Assembly: GCF_000332175.1 (NCBI RefSeq)
Contig: NZ_KB235910.1
Span: 674,278 to 738,277 of the forward strand
Reading direction: 5' to 3'
DNA from: Pseudanabaena sp. PCC 6802
GTDB lineage: Bacteria > Cyanobacteriota > Cyanobacteriia > Pseudanabaenales > Pseudanabaenaceae
Length of the DNA: 64,000 nucleotides
Positions within the stretch are counted from its first letter, which is position 1; every line of letters starts with the position of its first letter. The position numbers and the translations under genes are program-made. Below, piece after piece: positions 54,360 to 63,424 of this stretch. The notes below the pieces were generated by a model, which had not been told where the DNA came from, made no database searches, and saw only the letters and a program-made list of their open reading frames with translations.

Positions 54360-54805
54360 AGTAGAGAGGTCAGCGGTCGCACTACTGAGGGAGAGTCTTT
54401 CTCAACTGTTAGTCCAATTTCCTGTCCGTAGGAAAGCTCAAGCGTATGACCGTCTGGATCTTGCAAGAAAGCCCAATAGCCAACGGGGTATCCAGCATCT
54501 TGAGGCTCTTCCAGCAGGATTCCTGCTTGCTTAGCGCGATCGCATAAAGCATCCATATACTCGCGGCTCTCGCAACCAACTCCAAGATGGGCGAGGGGTG
54601 ATAGGATGGGATGTACGGATTCTTTCTGGATCAGGACGATTGCGAAAGGGCGGGTGCGATCGCAAAGCCAAACCACCTTAACCCCCGTGTTGGCATCAAC
54701 GCGGCGGTGAATGACATGCATACTGGCGTAAGTGGCATAAAAGTCGATACTGCGTTCTATATCTGACACGGGGAGTGCGATATGAGTGAGTCCAATATCA
54801 ATCAC
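54356..54805 (-). CDS. VOC/glyoxalase-fold protein
   Basis: From GTG at 54,805 the protein has about 149 residues. IDIGLTHIALPVSDIERSID starts the vicinal oxygen chelate fold, with His in the first module and GHTLELSYG holding the Glu in the second. PVGYWAFLQDPDGHTLELSY is standard. Metal-binding His/Glu positions are present, so it may be a lyase, dioxygenase or resistance protein. The frame continues upstream to 54,871, overlapping the Uma2 gene, but the fold begins at this GTG after a GAGG site. Confidence 0.78.
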   Translation of the reverse strand: MIDIGLTHIALPVSDIERSIDFYATYASMHVIHRRVDANTGVKVVWLCDRTRPFAIVLIQKESVHPILSPLAHLGVGCESREYMDALCDRAKQAGILLEEPQDAGYPVGYWAFLQDPDGHTLELSYGQEIGLTVEKDSPSVVRPLTSLL

Positions 54806-54846
54806 AGCTTTATCCTCAAAAATAGAATGCTTAGAGGTTCGCCAGG

Positions 54847-55485
54847 TTATTGCAACTGCGACAATAGCCAAGCACTTACCTGTCCGTGATTGGTTTGGCG
54901 CGTACGTCGCAAAGCCTCATTCAAAAAAGTTATACTTAATCCTGGTAAGACAACAGACTCAGTGATGCGGCGGCTGCCACCATTGGCGATCGCAAAGGCA
55001 ATTACTTGAGCATTTTGGACATCGACAATCCAATACTCATCTACACCTAGATCCTCGTATAGTAAACGTTTTTCACCTTTATCATCAGCCAAAGAAGTAT
55101 TGGCGATTTCAATTACCAAATTGGGAGCAGGATGCAAGTCTAAATCGATAACGCCAGTCCCCCAAGGGATAGCATCAGCATTGGAGCCAATATAGTAGGA
55201 CACATCCGGTTGACATTCCTTGCTACCCGTTTTGCGGTAAGAACAATTGTCCTTGCCATTGAGATCGATGCCTTTAATGCCAGCAAAGAGGTGAATGGCA
55301 TAAATAATAATCGTATGGTCGCTGGCGTGCTCGTTTCCTATTGGTACCATTTCAATTCTTAACTTTCCTTGGTAATAGTAACCTTTAGCTTTTTCGCGAT
55401 CGGGATCCGAAATAACTTGCATGTATTCATCCCAGGTGGCTGGCACCCATGCATCCGTTGGTAATTGTATCTGTAATTTACCCAT
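54847..55485 (-). CDS. Uma2-family endonuclease-like protein
   Basis: The 212-residue protein has GYYYQGKLRIEMVPIGNEHA near residue 36, the conserved Uma2 beginning. CQPDVSYYIG and PNLVIEIANTSLADDKGEKR form the E-I-A/S nuclease-like core with L-x-x-D-x-x-x-K spacing, then VDEYWIVDVQNAQVIAF. The Uma2 group is a PD-(D/E)XK-like fold that is greatly expanded in cyanobacteria with no established role. Only one copy is seen in this window. Confidence 0.88.
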   Translation of the reverse strand: MGKLQIQLPTDAWVPATWDEYMQVISDPDREKAKGYYYQGKLRIEMVPIGNEHASDHTIIIYAIHLFAGIKGIDLNGKDNCSYRKTGSKECQPDVSYYIGSNADAIPWGTGVIDLDLHPAPNLVIEIANTSLADDKGEKRLLYEDLGVDEYWIVDVQNAQVIAFAIANGGSRRITESVVLPGLSITFLNEALRRTRQTNHGQVSAWLLSQLQ

Positions 55486-55577
55486 AGCTGGCTGCGTAGT
55501 TAAGACGTTTGAGGATGTCTTGTCCCGAACTATAATATCTACCTTAGCGTAAGTAGCGATTATCGGGACAGAGCAAA

Positions 55578-58388
55578 ATGACCAAACCTACATTCTTACT
55601 TGTTGATGGCCATTCATTGGCATTTCGTTCCTACTACGCTTTTGCCTACCGTGCTGAGGGCGGCTTGCGCACGTCAACAGGCATACCAACCAGTATCTGC
55701 TTTGGTTTCCTCAAGTCATTACTCGAAATTTTAGATCGAGAACAGCCCGCTGCCGTGGCGATCGCATTCGATCTCGCCACGCCCACATTTCGCCACGAAG
55801 CCGACAGTACTTACAAAGCCGGACGACCCGAGACCCCAGAAGATTTCATTCCCGATCTAGAGAATTTGCAAAAAATTCTGGCGGCGATGAACTTACCAGC
55901 CTTTACACTACCTGGCTTTGAGGCCGATGACATCATTGGTACGCTATCTCAACGCGCTAGTCAAGAAGAATACGCAGTGAAGATTTTGAGCGGCGATCGC
56001 GATATGTTCCAGCTAGTCGATACCGACAAACAAATTTCCGTACTTTATCTAAACCGCGCCGATAAAATCAATGAATTTCATGCCGCTGAAGTACAGGAAA
56101 AAATGGGGATTCGGCCATCCCAAGTGATTGACTTTAAAGCACTATGTGGGGATAGTTCTGATAATATTCCAGGTGTGAGGGGTATTGGCGAAAAGACGGC
56201 GATCAAGCTACTAAATGAATACGACAATTTAGAGAATATCCTGGCAGCTATCCCAAGCATGAAGGGAGCGATTAAGAAAAAACTAGAAGAAGGGATAGAT
56301 GCTGCCAGACATTCGCAATTCATGGCGAGCATAAATCTAGAAACTCCTATAGATGCTAGTTTGGAAGAATGCAAACTCACGGGATTCGATCGCGATCGCT
56401 TAATGCCATTATTACAGGATTTAGAATTCAAAGCCTTCATGAATCGGATTGATGATATTCAGGCAAAATTGGGCGGTGTAGTTATACCTAAGCCCGTGCC
56501 GGAATCAGAGAATGCTTCCGAAGAAGAAGGTGACTTATGGTTTGATTTTGCTGCGGCAGAAACACAAGCTGAATCGGCAATTTCCCTCAAAACTCTACAA
56601 CTTGATGTCACAATTATAGATTCATCAGAGAAGTTAGCCTGGCTGCAACAGAAACTCCAATCTCTCGATCGTCCCACCACATGGGATACAGAAACTACGT
56701 CGCTCAGCCCTCACGATGCGGAATTAGTGGGAATTGGTTGTTGTTGGGGAGAAAAGATCGATAACGTTGCCTATATCCCGATCGCTCATGCTGCTGGCCA
56801 ATGTCTCGAATTGCAGGAAGCGATCGCTACCCTGAAGCCCATCTTAGAAGACGCTCGGTATCAGAAGGTTTTACAAAATGCCAAGTTCGATCGCCTCATC
56901 TTTAGATCTGTCGGGATAGAGTTAAAAGGGGTCATCTTCGATACCATGATTGCCAGTTATGTCATCGACCCCGAAGCCAGTCATGGTCTGAGCGAGATGT
57001 CCCGCAAGCTGCTCGGACTTGAAACCACCAGCTATAAGGACTTAGTCGGCAAGCGCAAGTCAATTGCCGAAGTCTCAATTCCTGATGTTGCCAACTATTG
57101 CGGTGCCGATGTTTATACCACCTATTGCCTTTATCCTATTCTCAAGGCTCAATTAGAAGAAAATCCAGAACTGTTGAATCTATTTCAACAAATCGAATTA
57201 CCTCTAGAACCTGTATTAGCTGCGATGGAGTGGTACGGCATTCGCATTGACAAAGAGTATCTGGCTAAATTTTCAGAGGAGCTAGAAACGGACTTAGAAG
57301 CGATCGCGACCAGTGCCTATACTAGCGCTGGCAAGGAATTTAATCTTAACTCCCCCAAACAGCTGAGTGAGATTTTGCTGGAACTTCTAGGCGATCGCTT
57401 TACCAAGAAATCCCGTAAAAGCAAGACGGGCTACTCCACCGATGTGGTGGTGTTAAATAAGCTGCAAGGCGAACATCCGCTGATCGATGCGATTCTGGAG
57501 CATCGCACGCTGGCAAAGCTCAAGTCCACCTACGTCGATGCTTTGCCAGCGCTGATTAATCCCAAAACTCAAAGAATACATACCGACTACAATCAGACTG
57601 TTGCGGCCACTGGCAGGCTTAGCAGTTCCAATCCCAATTTACAGAACATTCCGATTAGAACCTCATTCAGCCGTCGCATTCGAGCTGGATTCTTGCCCGA
57701 GGCAGGCTGGACGCTTGTCTCAGCGGACTACTCGCAAATTGAACTACGCATTCTCGCCCATCTCAGTCAGGAACCGGAACTAGTCAAGGCTTACAACCAG
57801 GGGGATGACGTGCATACGCGCACAGCCCAGATTTTGCTAGAGAAGACAGAGATTTCCAGCGAAGAACGCCGCCTTGCTAAAATTATCAACTATGGTGTGA
57901 TTTATGGCATGGGAGCGCAAAAGTTCAGTCGCGAAACGGGTGTATCCGTCAGCGAAGCGAAGAAATTCATCGATGCTTTTAACAACCGCTATGCACGCAT
58001 TTTTAGCTACATGCAAAGCGTAGAAGCGGAAGTTGAGGAAAAGGGATTTGTGACTACGCTAACGGGAAGGCGGCGCTATTTTCGCGAAATTAAACATTTA
58101 AGCGGTCAGCATCGGGCGGCAGCATTGCGATCGGCTGTTAATGCCCCCATTCAGGGCACTAGCGCTGACATTATCAAAGTTGCGATGATTAAGCTCCATG
58201 AATTGCTCCAAAACTATCAAACCAGATTGCTATTGCAGGTACACGACGAATTAGTATTTGAAGTGCCGCCTCACGAACTCGCAGCACTCCAACCTTTAAT
58301 CAAATCAGTTATGGAATTAGCAATGCCTCTATCAGTTCCTTTAGTGGTTGACGTTCATAAAGGCCAAAACTGGATGGAAGCCAAGTAA
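55578..58388 (+). CDS. polA: DNA polymerase I
   Basis: The 936-residue protein has three functional regions. The 5'-3' nuclease (about 1-290) shows LLVDGHSLAFRSYYAF and KILSGDRDMFQLVD. The 3'-5' exonuclease (about 340-530) shows WDTETTSLSPHDAELVGIG with its D-x-E and NAKFDRL. The polymerase (540-936) shows LVSADYSQIELRILAHLS, RLAKIINYGVIYGMGAQKF and LLLQVHDELVFEVP. Proofreading residues D-T-E and N-x-x-x-D are kept, so this form is probably fully active. It repairs DNA and finishes Okazaki fragments. Confidence 0.96.
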   Translation: MTKPTFLLVDGHSLAFRSYYAFAYRAEGGLRTSTGIPTSICFGFLKSLLEILDREQPAAVAIAFDLATPTFRHEADSTYKAGRPETPEDFIPDLENLQKILAAMNLPAFTLPGFEADDIIGTLSQRASQEEYAVKILSGDRDMFQLVDTDKQISVLYLNRADKINEFHAAEVQEKMGIRPSQVIDFKALCGDSSDNIPGVRGIGEKTAIKLLNEYDNLENILAAIPSMKGAIKKKLEEGIDAARHSQFMASINLETPIDASLEECKLTGFDRDRLMPLLQDLEFKAFMNRIDDIQAKLGGVVIPKPVPESENASEEEGDLWFDFAAAETQAESAISLKTLQLDVTIIDSSEKLAWLQQKLQSLDRPTTWDTETTSLSPHDAELVGIGCCWGEKIDNVAYIPIAHAAGQCLELQEAIATLKPILEDARYQKVLQNAKFDRLIFRSVGIELKGVIFDTMIASYVIDPEASHGLSEMSRKLLGLETTSYKDLVGKRKSIAEVSIPDVANYCGADVYTTYCLYPILKAQLEENPELLNLFQQIELPLEPVLAAMEWYGIRIDKEYLAKFSEELETDLEAIATSAYTSAGKEFNLNSPKQLSEILLELLGDRFTKKSRKSKTGYSTDVVVLNKLQGEHPLIDAILEHRTLAKLKSTYVDALPALINPKTQRIHTDYNQTVAATGRLSSSNPNLQNIPIRTSFSRRIRAGFLPEAGWTLVSADYSQIELRILAHLSQEPELVKAYNQGDDVHTRTAQILLEKTEISSEERRLAKIINYGVIYGMGAQKFSRETGVSVSEAKKFIDAFNNRYARIFSYMQSVEAEVEEKGFVTTLTGRRRYFREIKHLSGQHRAAALRSAVNAPIQGTSADIIKVAMIKLHELLQNYQTRLLLQVHDELVFEVPPHELAALQPLIKSVMELAMPLSVPLVVDVHKGQNWMEAK

Positions 58389-58488
58389 TCCGCGTAAGGT
58401 CAGTAAATAATCGAGCTTTCAAAGTGGTAGGTTATTTATAGTGGCAAATTTGTTTTGCTAGTCGTTAGTAGTTACTGTGAGCTAGATC

Positions 58489-59343
58489 GTGTTACCTCCT
58501 GCTATTGCAATCGATCCTATTTTAGAAAGTTGGCTGCGCGAAGATATTGGGCGCGGCGATCGCACCACAAATGCTATTTTCCCGGAACAGTCACCTCTAG
58601 GTACAGCCGTATGGATTGCTAAAGTTCCTGGTGTAGTAGCGGGTTTACCGATCGCGGCCAGGGTATTTCAGCTTTTAGATCCTGCCACCACATTCCAATG
58701 TTTGCTACCTGAGGGTACTTTTTGCGAGGCGAACTCTCAGATCGCGATCGCGCATGGCAGCATGTCTACTTTATTAATGGCAGAGCGAGTAGCGCTGAAT
58801 TTGGTGATGCGGTTGTCTGGAATTAGTACGCTGACAAGGGAGTACGTTAAAGCTCTCAGCGATTCCTCCACCAAGCTAGTGGATACGCGCAAAACTACAC
58901 CAGGACTGAGAATATTTGAGAAGTATGCAACTCTAATGGGTGGAGCGATTAATCATCGTTATGGCTTAGATGATGCAGTGATGGTGAAAGATAATCACAT
59001 TGCAGCGGCTGGCAGCATCACTGCCGCCGTAGAGAGCATCCGATCGCGCGTTCCATTTACAACTCAAATTGAAGTAGAAACTGAAACTCTACTTCAAGTT
59101 AAAGAAGCAGCGGCATTGCATGTAGATGTCATCATGCTCGATAACATGTCTGTAGAAAACATGCGAGAAGCGATCGCCTTTATCCGCAGTCATTCTCCCC
59201 ATACCAAAATCGAAGCTTCTGGTAATGTCACGCTCGACACGATTAAGGACATTGCCTTTCTAGGAGTAGACTATATTTCTACCAGTGCAATGGTGACGCG
59301 ATCGTCCTGGTTAGATATCAGTATGAATATTTTGAGTAATTAA
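58489..59343 (+). CDS. nadC: Nicotinate-nucleotide pyrophosphorylase (quinolinate phosphoribosyltransferase)
   Basis: The 284-residue enzyme starts at GTG 58489. EDIGRGDRTTNAIF begins the family, then AERVALNLVMRLSGISTLTR, VDTRKTTPGLRIFEKYATLM and GLDDAVMVKDNHI. It converts quinolinate and PRPP to nicotinate mononucleotide. Arg and Lys residues for substrate binding (DTRKTTPG, MVKDNH) are in place. The other NAD genes are elsewhere. Confidence 0.94.
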   Translation: MLPPAIAIDPILESWLREDIGRGDRTTNAIFPEQSPLGTAVWIAKVPGVVAGLPIAARVFQLLDPATTFQCLLPEGTFCEANSQIAIAHGSMSTLLMAERVALNLVMRLSGISTLTREYVKALSDSSTKLVDTRKTTPGLRIFEKYATLMGGAINHRYGLDDAVMVKDNHIAAAGSITAAVESIRSRVPFTTQIEVETETLLQVKEAAALHVDVIMLDNMSVENMREAIAFIRSHSPHTKIEASGNVTLDTIKDIAFLGVDYISTSAMVTRSSWLDISMNILSN

Positions 59344-59345
59344 CC

Positions 59346-59380
59346 AAAGACCTTACTTTTTCTTACTTTTTCTTACTTTC
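59346..59380. repeat. Short direct repeats upstream of the STAND gene
   Basis: TTACTTTTTC occurs twice in tandem and a third, shortened unit TTACTTTC follows. The remaining gap to 59,718 has no clear second gene, only an open lead frame that I do not accept as coding. Confidence 0.55.
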
Positions 59381-59718
59381 AAGCCTGAAGAGTTTCTATA
59401 AACTTCGTACATCGACTAAGTCCACTGATGCTACGCGGAGAAACCAGTTTGCAAGAAGTAATTAAGAGCATCTCAACTGTGCAATTACCACTTTGCTTAC
59501 CCTCTATCAGGATGTTTTGCGTTAGCTTGCACGACGAGGCCAGCCGAAACCTGCCTTTGCGGCGAAGACGATGGGCGAGGAGGTCTTCAGCCCGCAACTC
59601 GAAGCGGAACCAAACACTACAGTCTTGTAAAGACAAATTGATCGTTAAAATAGTGAGGTACTCTTTAGGTATGAAGTTTAATTTATTATTAAACACCTAC
59701 CTATACCCTAAAAATAGG

Positions 59719-62700
59719 ATGACAAATGACGAAGCTACTGCGTTTCTAGATTTAGTGGTCAGTGTAAATAAGCTTAATAACCTTCAAGAACTGGTATTTC
59801 GAAAATCTTGGGAGGGGCTGAGCTATGTTGAAATTGCCGACCAACATGGCTACGATCCTGAATATATTAAGCAAGTTGGTTCAAATGTTTGGAAACTGCT
59901 CACGCAAGAGCTAGGGTTTAAGATTAGTAAAAGCAACTTTCGTGCCGTTATACGAAGATATATTTCTAAAGAATCGGGTGGACGATACGAGCAAAAAGAA
60001 GCGTGGAAAGTTTTTATTGGAGAGGATGTAAGCGAAGAGAGCTTGTCTGAAAAATCTGCTAAGGATCCACCACTTCAGCAGGATTGGGGGGCAGCAATTG
60101 ACTTGCATACTTTCTACGGCAGAGAACGAGAACTCAATCTTTTATCGCAATGGATTTTGGGGGATACATCTAATCCCATTCAGAATGGCTGTCGCCTTGT
60201 TATGCTGCTGGGAATGGGTGGCATAGGCAAAACATCTCTATCTATTAAACTGGCTAAACAAATTTGCGAGCAATTTGACTTTGTAATTTGGCGCAGTCTT
60301 CAAAACGCTCCACCTTTTTTAGAACTTTTAACGGATTCGATCCAGTTTCTATTTCCTAGAAAAGGGATGCCAGTACCTGAAGCAACTGCTATTAAAGGAT
60401 CGCTACTGGTTGATTTTTTCCAAAGCTCGCGATGTCTGATGATACTAGATAACATGGAGTCGATTTTGCGATCGGGGGATAATTCGGGTGAATTTCGAGT
60501 GGGATATGAAGATTACGCACTTTTTTTCAAGCAAGTAGGTGAGGAAAATCACCAAAGCTGCATTTTATTAACAAGTCGCGAGCGACCAAGATTACTCGAA
60601 CCCCTAGCAGGAGATCTTTTGCCCGTGAGGTTTATGCCTTTACAAGGTCTGGTAAGACCGGAAGTAATCCAGATTTTTAAACTGCGGGGAGATTTTTCTG
60701 CTACTACCGAAGAATGGGATAAACTGACCGCTCACTACGCGGGTAATCCTCTAGCTTTGCAAATGGTAGCCCCGGTAATTCAAGATCTGTTCGATGGCAA
60801 TATTGCTCAATTCCTAGAACTGCTGTACCAGGGAACGCTAATTTTCAACGATATTCGCAATTTGATCGATCGCCAGTGGCAGCGTTTATCTGTCAAGGAA
60901 CAGGAGATTATGCATTGGTTAGCGATAGAACGAGAACCTATCTCTCTTCACGATCTTGCCGAGAGAATCCTGCCTTCATCAACCAATATAGATCTGCTAG
61001 AAGCATTGATGTCGCTCAGCCGTCGTTCTTTAATCGAAAAAATAACACTTCACGAACCAAATAAAAAAATTACGCGCTTTACGCTTCAGCCTGTCATTAT
61101 GGAGTATGTCATCCAAAAATTTGTCGATGCGATCCACAAGGAGATCGTACAGTGTGAAATATCTCTTTTCAACAATTTTGCTTTAATTGAAGCACAAGCT
61201 AAGGATTACGTGAGGGATGTTCAAACTCGCCTTATTCTTAAGCCCATTGCCGAGCAATTTCTGGCAAGCTTTAACAGTAGCGTGACAAGAGTTCAGGAGC
61301 AACTACAGCAAATTTTATCTTTTTTGCGCGATCGCTACCAACTTCAACAGGGATATGGGGGAGGAAACTTATTAAATTTAATTAGTTACCTAAGAGTTAA
61401 CCTGACTGACCTTAACTTTTCCGGTCTCGCAATCCGAGAGGCATACCTGCAAGGAGTCCCTTTACATAACGTTAACTTCTCTCAGTGTACCTTTCAAAAC
61501 TCGGTTTTCTCTCAACCTTTTGCTGCCGTTTTATCTGTTGTGTTTCAACCTGATGGAGAAGTTCTCGCAACTAGCAATGCCAACGGGGAGGTGCATTTAT
61601 GGCGAGTTAGCGACGGACAAATACTTTTGACCTGTCGAGGACATACAAATTGGGTGCGACGAGTTGCTTTTAGCCCTGATGGGAAAAAGCTGGCTAGTGG
61701 GAGCGAAGATCGAACGATTAGGATTTGGGATTTGAGTAGTGGTGAGTGCTTGAATACCATTAAAGGGGAAGGATTTAGCCTGCGCGCCATTGCTTTTAGC
61801 CCTGACGGTCAAAGTCTTGTTAGTGGCAGCGATGATGCAATTATTCGAGTTTGGGATCCATTGAGCGGCAGTTGCTTGAGACAAATACACGGTCACACAG
61901 GCTGGGTCATAGCATTAGCATTTAGTGCAGATGGTAGCCTGCTGGTTAGCAGTAGCGCCGATGAGACATTGAGAATTTGGCAATTTGCCACAGGAACTTG
62001 CTTAAAAGAAATTAGAGGGCATAAGGGGTGGGTCGTGCCAGTTAACTTTAGTAGTGACGGCAAGAGATTAGTCAGTGGGGGATTTGATTGTACGGTCAGA
62101 ATTTGGGATATTGAAGACGGTAGCTGTTTGCGCGTTCTTCAGGGACATACGGCATGGGTATGGGCAGCATCCTTTAGTCCTGATGACCGACTTGTTGCCA
62201 GTGCCGGTGTAGATGGAACGATAAGGATGTGGGACAGCGAGACTGGAGAGTGTCTGCATACCCTGAAAGCACATACTAATCAGGTTTGGTCGCTAGCCTT
62301 TCACCCTGATGGCAAACTATTGGCTAGTGGCAGTGACGATCAGACCATCCGCTTTTGGGACGTACAAAATGGAAGGTGTCTTAGAATCATTCGAGGCTAC
62401 ACCAATTGGATTAAATCAGTAGCATTTAGTCTGGATGGTAAATTTTTAGTCAGCGGTAGCAAGGATGGTTTGGCCAGAGTTTGGGATATCCAAAACAGAC
62501 AATGTTCGCACATTTTAAAAGAGCATAAGGAAGGCGCAACTACAGTTGCTATTCATCCAGGCAGTCAACTAATTGCCAGTGGGAACGAAGATTGTAAGAT
62601 AAAAATCTGGAATCTTTTAAATCGATCTTGTGACTTTACGTTACAGGGACATACGCAGCCTGTCTGGTCAGTAGCCTTTAGTCCTGATGGGCAATGGCTG

Positions 62701-63363
62701 GCAAGCAGCAGTTTCGATCGCACTGTCCGAATTTGGAATGTTAGCGATTGGTCGTGCTTGCACGTTCTTGAAGGGCATACAGATCGAGTCGGGACGATCG
62801 CTTTTAATGCCGAAAGTTCCATCGTTGCTAGCGCCAGCGAAGACATGACCGTGAAACTCTGGGATGTGGCCAGCGGTAAATGCACTCATACTCTAAGGGG
62901 GCATACTAATCGAGTGCTTGCTGTCGCGATCGCCCCAAATGGAATCCTGGCTAGCGGTGGGATGGATAACACGATTCGACTATGGGATGTTCGGACTGGC
63001 GAATATTTACAAACGCTAGAAGGGCATAGTGGCTGGATTCTTTCTCTAGCATGGAACCCAAGTGGCTCTAATCTAGCGAGCTGCGGCTGCGATCGCACCG
63101 TAAAAGTTTGGAATATCGCCAATATGGAATGCAGTCATACGTATGAAGGACATACGAACTGGGTATGGTCGGTGGCATTTAGTCCTGATGGTTGCACGCT
63201 GGCGAGTAGTGGTGAAGATGAAACCATTAAGCTGTGGGATCCCTCGCAGGAACGTTCGAGTACTTTGCACATGCAAAGGCTCTACGAGGGTATGAATATT
63301 ACAAATACAAAAGGTCTCACTGAGGCGCAAAAGGTCTCGCTGAGAGAATTGGGAGCGAAGTAG
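59719..63363 (+). CDS. STAND NTPase: vMAP-type HTH, NB-ARC, pentapeptide-like linker, 14 WD40 repeats
   Basis: From ATG 59719 (MTNDEATAFLDLVVSVNKLN) the protein has about 1,214 residues. The N-terminal helix-turn-helix (about 1-85, WEGLSYVEIADQHGYDPEYI) matches the vWA-MoxR-associated HTH seen at the front of cyanobacterial STAND proteins. NB-ARC follows, with Walker A LGMGGIGKTSL (residue about 165), Walker B CLMILDNME (about 240) and the sensor ILLTSRERP. A winged-helix region precedes a pentapeptide-like linker (LTDLNFSGLAIREAYLQGVP). Fourteen WD40 units (about 600-1190) would form two seven-blade propellers, probably the sensor. No effector domain is present, so output must come from another protein. 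The frame extends upstream to 59,428. Confidence 0.9.
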   Translation: MTNDEATAFLDLVVSVNKLNNLQELVFRKSWEGLSYVEIADQHGYDPEYIKQVGSNVWKLLTQELGFKISKSNFRAVIRRYISKESGGRYEQKEAWKVFIGEDVSEESLSEKSAKDPPLQQDWGAAIDLHTFYGRERELNLLSQWILGDTSNPIQNGCRLVMLLGMGGIGKTSLSIKLAKQICEQFDFVIWRSLQNAPPFLELLTDSIQFLFPRKGMPVPEATAIKGSLLVDFFQSSRCLMILDNMESILRSGDNSGEFRVGYEDYALFFKQVGEENHQSCILLTSRERPRLLEPLAGDLLPVRFMPLQGLVRPEVIQIFKLRGDFSATTEEWDKLTAHYAGNPLALQMVAPVIQDLFDGNIAQFLELLYQGTLIFNDIRNLIDRQWQRLSVKEQEIMHWLAIEREPISLHDLAERILPSSTNIDLLEALMSLSRRSLIEKITLHEPNKKITRFTLQPVIMEYVIQKFVDAIHKEIVQCEISLFNNFALIEAQAKDYVRDVQTRLILKPIAEQFLASFNSSVTRVQEQLQQILSFLRDRYQLQQGYGGGNLLNLISYLRVNLTDLNFSGLAIREAYLQGVPLHNVNFSQCTFQNSVFSQPFAAVLSVVFQPDGEVLATSNANGEVHLWRVSDGQILLTCRGHTNWVRRVAFSPDGKKLASGSEDRTIRIWDLSSGECLNTIKGEGFSLRAIAFSPDGQSLVSGSDDAIIRVWDPLSGSCLRQIHGHTGWVIALAFSADGSLLVSSSADETLRIWQFATGTCLKEIRGHKGWVVPVNFSSDGKRLVSGGFDCTVRIWDIEDGSCLRVLQGHTAWVWAASFSPDDRLVASAGVDGTIRMWDSETGECLHTLKAHTNQVWSLAFHPDGKLLASGSDDQTIRFWDVQNGRCLRIIRGYTNWIKSVAFSLDGKFLVSGSKDGLARVWDIQNRQCSHILKEHKEGATTVAIHPGSQLIASGNEDCKIKIWNLLNRSCDFTLQGHTQPVWSVAFSPDGQWLASSSFDRTVRIWNVSDWSCLHVLEGHTDRVGTIAFNAESSIVASASEDMTVKLWDVASGKCTHTLRGHTNRVLAVAIAPNGILASGGMDNTIRLWDVRTGEYLQTLEGHSGWILSLAWNPSGSNLASCGCDRTVKVWNIANMECSHTYEGHTNWVWSVAFSPDGCTLASSGEDETIKLWDPSQERSSTLHMQRLYEGMNITNTKGLTEAQKVSLRELGAK

Positions 63364-63424
63364 ATAGTTATATTTTGTCTTAGTTTTCGATATACACCTA
63401 AGAGAATAAAGGAGCACCATCACC

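Noticed and set aside
59428-59718. 97-codon lead of the STAND gene
   Set aside because: It is Arg-rich and of low quality, and the HTH family normally begins at about the ATG at 59,719.
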